Source: Polychytrium aggregatum
Lineage: Eukaryota > Chytridiomycota > Chytridiomycetes > Polychytriales
Length of the DNA: 29,930 bases
Assembly (NCBI RefSeq): GCF_025602895.1
Contig: NW_026516499.1
Span: forward strand, 1 to 29,930
Direction of reading: 5' to 3'
In this document: one piece after another, positions 20,841 through 29,507 of the stretch
Layout: each line of letters starts with the position of its first letter
Numbering within the stretch: position 1 is the stretch's first letter
Program-made: the position numbers and the translations under genes
The notes under the pieces: model-generated
Databases searched by the model: none
What the model was told of the DNA's origin: nothing
Seen by the model: only the letters and a program-made list of their open reading frames with translations

Positions 20841-23800
20841 ATGTCATCTGCCGCTGGTAGCGAGCCGTTCCAGTGCCCCACGCACGGGCCCAAGCATGCC
20901 TTCTTCCTCTCGCATCGGCGCTCATCCGACGAGCAGATTGCCCGAGACCTCAAGCGCCTCCTGGCTTCGGTCGGCCAGCGTCGCCATGGCGAGCCCATCT
21001 CGGTCTTTCTCGACTCGGACTGTCTCGACGGAACAGCTGGCGTGTCCACCGATGCTCTTCCCGGCAGCGCCGTTGCCGTCCTGCTCGTCAGCAAGTCGTC
21101 CATGAACGGCATGAAGGAACTCGCCGACCAGGGCGAGCCCGACAGCGTCGTCGATGAAATCAGGACAGCCCTGGATCTCAAGGATGCCAAGCCAGACCTG
21201 CCTGTCCTGCCGCTGTGCATTGCGACTCTGGAGGATGTGGGTATCCATCTGGACGACCTGGCATCATGCTATCATCGGACATGATCTGATATGCAGGGCC
21301 CATATCGGATGCCACTCGCTCACTCACTCACTCACTCACTCACTCACTCACTCACTCACTCACTCACTCACTCACTCACTCACTCACTCACTCGCTCGCT
21401 CTCGCAGGGTGGCTACATTGACTTCAAGCCGTATATGATGTCCTTCCCCAGCGACCCCAAGTTTGCCTCGCTCAAGCACACCATCGACCGCATGAACCAG
21501 ATCCAGATGTACGGCTTCCGCCCCGACCAGCCCCACAAGCGTCTCTACCGTCTGCTCACCCTCTTCAGCCCCATCTTCTCCAACCCCGGTCTCCGCGACG
21601 CCATCCCCACAAAGTACTATGTCGACAACCTGTTCCTCGGCGACATGGGCCATCTGGACTCGCTCCTTCGTCAGGTCACCCTGACTGGTCGCGCCGTCGT
21701 CTCGGGCATGGGCGGCATGGGCAAGTCCGTCCTGGCTCGCCAGTTCCTCCAGTTCATGATGGGCACTCTTGCCGTCAGCAACGACGGCGAACTCGACGGC
21801 TTCAAGCTCGAAACTGTCGGCATCAAGCCGCAGTACAGCCGCATCTACTGGGTCAACTGCGCGACCGAATCGACGGCCCTCGACAGCCTGGTCGACATCT
21901 TTCCGCACATCAAGCCCGGCGAGATCAAGCAGCATGCCTCTCGGATCCTCTCCCAGAGCCGCGAGTATCTCCTGGTCTTCGACAACGTGGACGATATGGC
22001 CGTGGTCGACTCGGTGTTTGAGCACTCTGTCGCGGCCGGATTCAGCGGCGACGTCGTTGTGACGACCCGGTTGTCGGCTCTCGACGAAGGACCCTTCCTC
22101 ACGGCCCTCGGGGCCAAGCTTGACGACTTCCAGCAGGCTCCACTCCGCCTCGAGTCGTGGAAGAACGAGACAGCCTTTGACTACATCCTGGCGACATCGC
22201 CAATGATTGCCGTGAAGGTGGGCACCGACCAGGACCGAGCAACGCTCCGAAAGCTCATGGACCGGATCAACGGATATCCCCTCGTGATCCAGACGGTGCG
22301 GATCTATGCCGAATGCAACGACACGCCGATCGACGAGATCGAGGCGCAGTTTGCCCAGGCACTCGAGGAGCAGGATGGCGAAGACGAGACCCGGTCGTCG
22401 CTCAAGGTGATCGTGGATCTGTCGATGAGCACGCTGCTGAAGAAGGGTGCAGTGGGAGTCGAGGCATGTCGGCTGTTTGGGGCGATCAGCCTGCTGGCGC
22501 CAGACGACATTCCTCTCGAGCTGATCACAGCGATTGCGCAGAAGATGGAGCTCTCGGCCGATGGTGAGTGAGTGACGGCAGAGTTGTGCGAGGGGTGTGG
22601 GCGAATATGCTTGACGGCGTGGATGAATGGCAAGCGAATGCCCAAGCGATGAGTAATTGGCGATGAATGCACAAACACACGAATGACTGATGGTGATTGA
22701 CGAACCATATCTCTGTCCAGCTGCCCATCTCGTCAAAATGGTGTGCGAGAGTGGTCTGCTCCGGCCCGGGCCCGACGAGCAGTACTACACGCACTCGCTG
22801 ACGCAGAGAGTCGCCCACGAGTGGGTCGTCGAACATGGCGAGCTCAACAGCGACCGGATCGAAGATGCCACTGGCGAAGCGCTCCTAGATAGGATCAAGA
22901 TTCCATGCAATCGCAAGGACTTGGAGCTTGGTCGCCACCTCGACCTATATGCCCGCAACACTGTTCCCGACATCCTCACCAAGAGACTCCACTTTGAGGT
23001 CCTCACCCGCATGGGTCGCGTCACCGAGTCCAGAGGCGCCTATCGGGAAGCAGAGAGCATCTTCACGTTGCTGTTGCCAAAGATCATTGCTTTCCACGGC
23101 ACACGACATCATAGCGATGTCGCCGCCAATATGAGCAACATGGCCGTCCTCTATTCTGCGCTGGGACGCCACGAGGATGCACTCAAGTACTTTGAGGAGG
23201 CGATAGACCTTCTTTCCAACCTGTTTGGAACCCGGCGAAACCTTGCGGTCGCCCGGATTATCGGCAATGCCGGTGATTCCCTCAGAAACCTGGGGCGCCT
23301 CCCCGAAGCGGCAGCGCACATGCAAGAATCGCTCGATATCATGATCGAGAGTATTGGAACCCGCGAGCATCCTCTTGTTGCCACGACGCTCAACGGCCTG
23401 GCAGGTATCTTGCAAGACCAAGGCCGTTTCAAGGAGAGTTTTGAGCTCTATCAAGAGGCGTATGATCTCATGATCAGGTTTCCAGAGACCAGCAGCGACA
23501 TTACCATTGGGACCGTGCTCTCCAACATGGGATCAGCCGCCCTGAAAGTAACTCGCTACCAGGTGGCACTCGAGTATCTTCAACAGGCGCTCGATATCCG
23601 CCTCAGGGTGTTTGGAACACGCGAGCATCTCGATATCGCCACGACCCTTGGGGAACTCGGCATCGTAGCCTTGCATCTTGGGCAATACGAGAGCGCAGCC
23701 AATTATCTCAAAGAGTCGCTTGACATTACCGTCAGGAGCGTCGGGACAAGGGAGCACTCCGACGTTGCCACGGCCTTGACCAACCTCGGCACCCTTGCAA

Positions 23801-25473
23801 GCTGTCAGGGTCTTACCGCACAATCGCTTGCCCTGCACATGGAAGCACTGACCATCTTTCGAAAGGTCTTTCAAAACAAGCCCCATCCCCTCATCATCAC
23901 GGCCCTCTGCAACATTGGCGATGTTTCCAAGTCCCAAGACGATCCCGTCGGCGCCTTGTCACGGTATTTCGAAGCCATGGAGATGGCAGCGAGTGTATAC
24001 AGCACCCGCGACCACCCCAAGATCGCCTCGATTCTGGTCAGGATGGCATCGATTGTTGGCGATATGAATATGTTTGATCAAGCCCGCGGCTTCTACCTGC
24101 AAGCCCTCGACATCTATGTCAAGGTGTATGGGACTCGAGAGCATGAGGATGTCGCTCTCTTGCTCAACAACCTGGGGTGTGATGCCCGCGTCGAGGGAAA
24201 GCTCGATCAAGCAATGGAGTACCTGCGGGAAGCGCTCGATCTGCGTATCAAGATCTTTGGCACCAAGCTGAACCCCGATGTTGCCGAGTCGATCAATAAC
24301 ATTGCGGCAGTTGAATGGAACCGTGGTCACAGCGACGAAGCCATTGCACACCTTGGGGAAGCCCGTGACATTCTGATCACGGTGCACGGCTCCAAGCAGC
24401 ATCCAAAAGTTGCCAGGACAATCATGAATATGGCCGAGATCTACCGCAGCCAGAGCCGCTACCGAGAATCCACTGCTGCTTTCCGGGAAGTCATTGAGAT
24501 ACAGATGCAGATCGATGAGAACCGAAATCATCGCAACGTTGTGCGCTCTCTTGACAGTATTGCTGAGATGGCTGAAGATCTGGACGATGTCGACGAGGCT
24601 CTGGAGGCGCTCCAAGAGGTCTTGGTCATCCGCAAGTCAAACGGCGATGAGGCCGCCACGATGAAGCTGCTTCACACAATGGCCAAACTGGCAGGCGAAC
24701 ACAGCCGCTTTGTTCAGGCTCAGACATATAACAGCGACTTGCTGGAACTGGCCGTCAGGCTGCTTGGCACCAGAGAACACCAGCTAGTCGCAGAGACACT
24801 CAACAATATCGGCCTGGCTTTGTCTGCACAGTCCTCCTTTGAAGAAGCCGTGAAGTATCATCTCGAGGCGCTCGATATCGCCCTTCGACTGCACAAGTCC
24901 CGCGAACACGTTGACGTTGCGAGCATATTAGTCAACCTTGGCAATGCCGAACACGGCTGCGGGCGCTTGGAAGAGGCCCAGCAGAGGTACCAGGAGGCCC
25001 TCGATATATTCTCCAAGGTCCTGGATAGTACGGATCACCCTATATTTGCTATGGTCGGAGAGTGTATGAAACAGGTTGAAGAGGACAAGGCCATGCAACT
25101 GGCCATGCACGATGTCGCCAAAGTTGATTGCGACGGTCAAGGAATGGACGGTGCTGCCGGGGACCCAAATGTAGTTGCGCCAGCGAAACAACATCAAGCA
25201 GACGACTCGTGCGCATCATTCGTGATTCCTGCTGAGCACGACAACGGGATTGGAGCCACTGATGAGAATGAGGAAGAGATCGAGAAAACAATGCCAAAAG
25301 ATACTGGAGATGCAAACGGTGTCGAGGCCGATGAGAAAGTAAGAGCACAGGAGCCAGTGTCTGATTACAATGCCAACGAGTCAGCTGCCAAGAGATCGAG
25401 GGCGGAATCCGTGGTTGAGGATGTCGGGGTAGCGACAACGAGGGTCTGCCAGATCGGCTGCGTTGTAATGTAG
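20841..25473 (+). CDS. TIR/NB-ARC/TPR receptor-like STAND protein with C-terminal CaaX box
   Basis: Three exons, 20841-21236, 21408-22563 and 22721-25473, give 4305 nt and 1434 aa with consistent phases. Residues ~18-150 look like a TIR-type domain (KHAFFLSHRRSSDEQIA, VFLDSDCLDGT, SAVAVLLVSKSSM); E in VVDEI is a candidate NAD-hydrolase glutamate. An NB-ARC ATPase follows: P-loop GMGGMGKS (232-239), Walker B YLLVFDNVDD (319-328), VVVTTR (348-353) and a helical/winged-helix part to ~600. About 15 kinesin-light-chain-type TPRs of ~42 residues (GTREHxDVAxxLxNLG pattern) span ~610-1305. The ~125-residue acidic tail ends CVVM, a CaaX motif with Met last, which predicts farnesylation. STAND proteins oligomerise when the repeats sense a ligand; signalling through TIR is inferred. 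The tail also has AAKRSR. Domain calls are strong; an immune or allorecognition role is inference. Confidence 0.92.
21321..21392. repeat. (CACT)18 microsatellite in intron 1 of the receptor gene
   Basis: An uninterrupted run of 18 CACT units fills nearly half of the 171-bp intron (21237-21407, GTGGGT..TCGCAG) and lies 15 bp from the acceptor site. Confidence 0.97.
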
Positions 25474-25547
25474 CAGGGTCAAACCGAGTGCAGAGGAGAG
25501 GATACAGTGAAGAGTCGTTCGATCTGGTCCGGCAATACAGGACCATT

Positions 25548-26375
25548 TCATAAATCATTCCGATCACACCTATTCCAGGAAGAGTGGGACAGTATCCACT
25601 TCAAAGGCACGCCGAGATCATGCTCCTGGCTGTGCTCTTGCTTCGCTGCGGTCAGGCAGCACTTGAAGGCGCTCTCAATCTCGGCGTTCTTGCTGAATAT
25701 GAGTGGGCCTGCCAAGAAGATCTGCGGGTCCTCGATGCTGTTGCCGTCAAGCATGTCGATATGCATGTTGTTGTACTGCACAATGTTGTTGGAGTGGTTG
25801 AATATGGTGCAGTCCTTGAAGATGTGCTGGTCCGGGTGCTGCTGGCGGATACGATCCATCGCTGCGACTTCGTGGTTGATCTCGCTGTGTTGATGGTGGC
25901 AGCGAGCGGTGACTTGGATGGAGGGATGATGGCACCACAGTTGATACAGGTCTCCAGGATATGGTCCTTTGCATAGCCAGCGAAGTAGATTATGTGGGTG
26001 GTGTCTTCATCACAAATCGGAGTGGATGAACGGCACCAGGATGGTGTGGATATTGTGGTGGATCTCGAGTGGTCGCCCTGGCGGCTATCATTTGAGTGAT
26101 TTGACGGACAGGATCACACGGATGTGCGAGTTGGTGCTGGGGTTGACCATGGTGGCATTGGCCATGTCGGTGAACTGGGCAAGGTCATGGGCTTTGGCGT
26201 CGAGATGGGCATAGATACGGACAAGGTCGCTCTTGATGACGCTGGTGTCCTGGCCGATGTGGATCGAGAGGATGTGGTACTTGCCCTTCGTGGTCCATAA
26301 AGTACATGGCGAGCTTGATGGAGCGGACCTGCTTTCTCCGGTTCCATGTGGCGAGGGATGGTCTGGATCGTGCTC
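25548..26375 (-). pseudogene. Unrecognised gene, apparently broken by frameshifts
   Basis: Protein-like segments follow each other on the minus strand in changing frames. First comes RSIKLAMYFMDHEG (near 26290-26330), then KYHILSIHIGQDTSVIKSDL through ATMVNPSTNSHIRVILSVKS, ending in a TGA at 26088. Next, THIIYFAGYAKDHILETCIN with CGAII (about 25930-26020), including a CINC pair that could bind zinc. Last is HSEINHEVAAMDRIRQQHPD through NIVQYNNMHIDMLDG and IFLAGPLIFSKNAEIES to the stop at 25548. The first junction needs a one-base shift (DHEG to KYHIL), too small for an intron. Others could be splices, but good GT..AG pairs are not evident. The composition is unlike a GC-driven chance frame. 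I do not recognise the family. A sequencing error is an alternative to decay. Confidence 0.45.
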
Positions 26376-26501
26376 ACTCTTTAGACATCCATGGCTGCAG
26401 AACGAGTATCGATTGTCGTGGTGGAGTTGTCGTTGTCGAGTCATTCGATGCTCACTCGGTCGATCAACATCAGCGATTCTTATGGGACAGCACTGTTGTA
26501 T

Positions 26502-26546
26502 ATTGGATGTATTGGATGTATTGGATGTATTGGATGTACCGGATGT
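26502..26546. repeat. 9-bp tandem repeat, five copies
   Basis: Four exact ATTGGATGT units (26502, 26511, 26520, 26529) are followed by one variant, ACCGGATGT (26538). On the minus strand an open frame reads them as repeated Thr-Ser-Asn. Confidence 0.95.
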
Positions 26547-26765
26547 CAAATACAACACCAATCGGCCATTGCCGCTTTCTCGGGATTACTTTGCAAGTCC
26601 ACTCTTTGGTATCATGGTGTCAGGGATGGGTGTGGGCGGCGCAATTTTGTTGGATGTTGGATAATGTAGCTTATTACTTTGGGAGTGGAACATGGGAGGG
26701 ACTCGGGGATCAAAACCTTCCCATTTGCCGAGTTGCTTGAGTTGGTTGATGGCAACATTGTTTCC

Positions 26766-28298
26766 CTAGTCGGCGGACTTTTGGAACCAGACGAAGGCGG
26801 TGTCGATGTTCTTGGGGACACCATAGCCGAACTGGTAACACTCGCCAAGAAAAAATTGTCCGTATCGATTTCCCTGCTCGGCTGATTTGCGATACCACTT
26901 GGCTGCTTTGGTGTAGTCCTCGGTGACTCCAATTCCATAATAGTAGCAAAAACCAACCATATTCTGCCCATATGAGTTGTCTTGGTTGGCCGACTTGCAG
27001 AACCACTCGAATGACTTCTTGTGGTCCTGCGATACACCCACACCCCAGTAGCAGCACTCTCCGATCCAATATTGACTGTCGCTGCGGCCTTCGTTGGCGA
27101 GTTGCTCAAAGTTACCGGCTGCCTTCTTCTGGTCCTTGGTGGTTCCGAATCCATAGTACAGACACACAGTCATGAGGTGTCGACACAACCAGTCGTGGTC
27201 CGATCCCAGCCGGCAGAGATTGAAGAATTTGCGGGCTGCGTGGGAGTTGGAGTCGGCACGCGTCCCAAAGAACTTTGTAAGACACTTGTCCTCACCCAGC
27301 TTGAACTCATCCGATTTGTTATCGCGGATGATCTTTGTACCCTTCTGCTTGTTGCGCATGGTGCCCCGGCCAAGGTAGTGCATCCATCCGACCATGTGGG
27401 TGGCGATGGGTTTGATGATTGGGTGGGTGGATTGAACGCTGACCTCCTGCCAATGGTTAAAGGCATCGACATCGCAATGTTCGACACCATGGCTGATCAG
27501 CGAAAGCCAGCCACGGAGGAACACAATGTGGAAGCGGCCGTCTTCGCTGCCCTGGTCTGCAGCCTTGGAATACCACTCGATGGCAGTGTCATAGTCTTGA
27601 TCGACACCTTCGCCAATCTCGTAGCAACCACCGAGGGTTATTTGGGCCTGAGGGATTCCGCGTTCTGCAAGATCACGATACAGTTCGGCAGCCTTGGTGA
27701 AATTTCGGTTGACACCAATGCCATCGTGATAGAAGTCAGCCAGGTGGAACATTGCCATCGTGTGGTGTGCGTTGGCGGCATTCTCCAGATGGCGGAAGAT
27801 TCGCTGGCGGATAGCTTGCTCCTTGTGCTTGTCCATATACCGCTGGCGAGCGACATCGACTTGAAGGATTCTTGCCAAGAAATACGATGCGGCAGCGTTG
27901 CCTTTGTCGGCTTGGGCAACGAGCCAGGATCGTTCAGTTGTCTCTTGATTCTTGCGGTGCAGGGAGAGAGTGATCTGGTCACTGGGTGTGAGGCCGATCC
28001 GCAGCGATCCGTCTGGACGACACAGTCCTTCCTTCCGACACCAGTGATGGAAGCGAGCTATCCTGAAGCTCAGAAGGGGACGGGCACGCCTGCACACTCG
28101 GAGGAGGGTCTTGATCGTGTTCAGGTCGAGGGCAAGCCAGAAACTCTCATTGCAGCATATGATGGTGAAAATGTCTGGGTTGTGTTCGAGCGAGAGTTGG
28201 GTGATATCAGGCATCGACGAGGCTGCTCTGTCTTCAGCTTGGGTTTGCTGAGTGGCTGATGATGCTGTGGTTGAAGCAGGCTCGTTCATGCTGGCCAT
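26766..28298 (-). CDS. Sel1-like repeat protein, truncated by a stop in its last repeat
   Basis: A single exon of 510 aa from the ATG at 28298 (GTCAACATGGCC, good context). The frame stays open upstream to 28607, but that extension has no family features. Residues ~1-35 are Ser/Thr/Ala-rich. Residues ~35-95 (NPDIFTIICCNESFWLAL, TIKTLLRVCRRARPLLSF) resemble an F-box-like or leader helical region. From ~125 to the end there are roughly eight Sel1-like helical repeats: YHDGIGVNRNFTKAAELYRD, CYEIGEGVDQDYDTAIEWYS, CYYYGIGVTEDYTKAAKWYR, CYQFGYGVPKNIDTAFVWFQ. Such solenoids act as adaptor scaffolds. Translation stops at KSAD-TAG, but the same frame continues GNNVAINQLKQLGKWEGFD, the normal end of the repeat array. 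A Gln codon (CAG) has therefore probably become TAG. A decayed relative lies at 1036-1423 on the other strand. Confidence 0.88.
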   Translation of the reverse strand: MASMNEPASTTASSATQQTQAEDRAASSMPDITQLSLEHNPDIFTIICCNESFWLALDLNTIKTLLRVCRRARPLLSFRIARFHHWCRKEGLCRPDGSLRIGLTPSDQITLSLHRKNQETTERSWLVAQADKGNAAASYFLARILQVDVARQRYMDKHKEQAIRQRIFRHLENAANAHHTMAMFHLADFYHDGIGVNRNFTKAAELYRDLAERGIPQAQITLGGCYEIGEGVDQDYDTAIEWYSKAADQGSEDGRFHIVFLRGWLSLISHGVEHCDVDAFNHWQEVSVQSTHPIIKPIATHMVGWMHYLGRGTMRNKQKGTKIIRDNKSDEFKLGEDKCLTKFFGTRADSNSHAARKFFNLCRLGSDHDWLCRHLMTVCLYYGFGTTKDQKKAAGNFEQLANEGRSDSQYWIGECCYWGVGVSQDHKKSFEWFCKSANQDNSYGQNMVGFCYYYGIGVTEDYTKAAKWYRKSAEQGNRYGQFFLGECYQFGYGVPKNIDTAFVWFQKSAD

Positions 28299-28639
28299 GT
28301 TGACGGAGACTGGATGGAGACAAGTGGTGACGGAGCTGGACAGGAGACAGTGAGGGAATTTGTGGCGAAGCAAACCAAACACTGGCCATCTAACACACAC
28401 ACACAAGCCTGGCTCGATCCGATGGTTTGCTGGCTGGACTCGCTGTTGTACAAGTACTGCCACATACACTGCCACATACATAAAATCGATCATGGAATCG
28501 AACATCGTATCGAGTCCTGCATTCTCGCCAAGGCAAGATGTAATAGCCATTCCAACCAATTCCACATCGACACCGACACTATGGCCCCAACCTGCTGCAC
28601 CAAGCACCGCCAGTTTGGGTCCAAGGGGTGTTTGCGAGG
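28299..28639. other. Intergenic spacer upstream of the Sel1 gene
   Basis: About 340 bp that should contain the Sel1 gene promoter (minus strand). It shows a short CA run near 28395-28404 and a CACATACACTGCCACATACA duplication near 28462-28480. No gene is supported. Confidence 0.5.
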
Positions 28640-29225
28640 CTACACCATGCCCTCGCCAAGAATGTCCTCCGAGCTCGCATTCTTCAACAGAATGTTACGA
28701 GCCCCATTGATGTCGCGATCTATCATCAACCCACACTCCCTGCAATGATACACCTTGGCTGCTCCCAGGTCCCGCTTGATGTGCCCGCACCGAGTGCATG
28801 TCTTGCTCGTGTACTCGTCCCGTGTCCTGGGCTTGGTTTTCGCCCGGACGGACAAGTGGCTCCGAGACCACGATGTAGAACTTGCCAGTCTTGGTCCGCA
28901 TGATGCGGGTGTCGCAGAGGAAGGGAAGCTGCAGTCGGCGATCCTCGATGGTCCCGTCGGCACGGAGGCGGGGAAGGAAGCTCCTCTCCATCCGGCTGTG
29001 CTTGGGCGGCTTCTTGACACATTTCATGCTTCTGGACAGCATGGGGTGGTCGCCATCGGCATCCACAGGCTGTGGAAGAGGCGGACGCAGAAGCTGCACA
29101 GGAGTGTCTTGTGCGCTGGGATGGGCCAGCTTGAGAGCATCCATGTGGTATATGTGAGCTGACGACAGATCGAGACATAACGGCCCGCACCATGCTGTTG
29201 AAGAGTGTGATCACCGAGGAGATGC
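28640..29225 (-). pseudogene. Fanzor (TnpB-like RNA-guided nuclease) pseudogene, core deleted
   Basis: The 3' part (frame ending at the TAG at 28640) encodes RDEYTSKTCTRCGHIKR, then VYHCRECGLMIDRDINGARN. This is the TnpB/Fanzor zinc finger (CxxC at ~28789-28798 and ~28735-28744) followed by the RuvC-III DRDINGARN with its aspartate at 28712-28714. In another frame upstream (29144 to ~28850) are VDADGDHPMLSRSMK, RSFLPRL and RIMRTKTGKFYIVVSEPL, fitting the Fanzor region just before RuvC-I. In intact proteins well over 100 residues, including the RuvC-I Asp and RuvC-II Glu, separate these two parts. Here fewer than 20 codons and a frame change lie between them. ITLFNSMVRAVMSR near 29173-29214 may be an older N-terminal piece. 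The element cannot encode an active nuclease. Terminal repeats were not identified. Confidence 0.82.
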
Positions 29226-29507
29226 ACGGATTGTGGTTCGAAGGTCTAGTTGTATAAGATGAGGTATGGGATGTCTTCGCAAAAGTTTCTGGATATCGTG
29301 AGGCGGGCCGGTTGGGATGCAGGCCGATGGCGGATGCTTATGCTTTTGAGTGAAAATCCAAACCCCATCCAGCGCATGTCACAACAGGGACACAGCATCC
29401 GACTCAGGGACAGATAACAAGTCAAGGGACCAAATGGTGCGATATATTGATCACATTGAGCTAAGGAAGTTGTGGGGTCGCCGCGTCTGATGGCAGCGAC
29501 CTTTTCC
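29226..29507. other. Spacer between the Fanzor pseudogene and the right-edge gene
   Basis: About 280 bp, less GC-rich than its surroundings. No coding frame, RNA gene or repeat is recognised. The true right end of the Fanzor element may lie here. Confidence 0.4.

Noticed and set aside
21291-21407. Open frame encoding repeated THSL upstream of the NB-ARC exon
   Set aside because: This is the CACT microsatellite in the intron. Splicing 21236 to 21408 joins the TIR-like and NB-ARC parts in phase.
21384-22736. 450-codon minus-strand frame
   Set aside because: It is antisense to the NB-ARC exon and runs through the introns of a well-supported plus-strand gene. Its composition is His/Arg/Leu/Val-biased and shows no domain.
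27021-28259. 412-codon plus-strand frame
   Set aside because: It is antisense to the Sel1 gene and has no recognisable motif.
28299-28607. 103-residue upstream extension of the Sel1 protein
   Set aside because: It has no repeat or domain features, and the internal ATG at 28298 has a good context. The extension is probably 5' UTR or promoter.
28314-28748. 145-codon plus-strand frame ending NPHSLQ
   Set aside because: Its distal half is the complement of the Fanzor zinc-finger/RuvC-III region, so it is a shadow frame.
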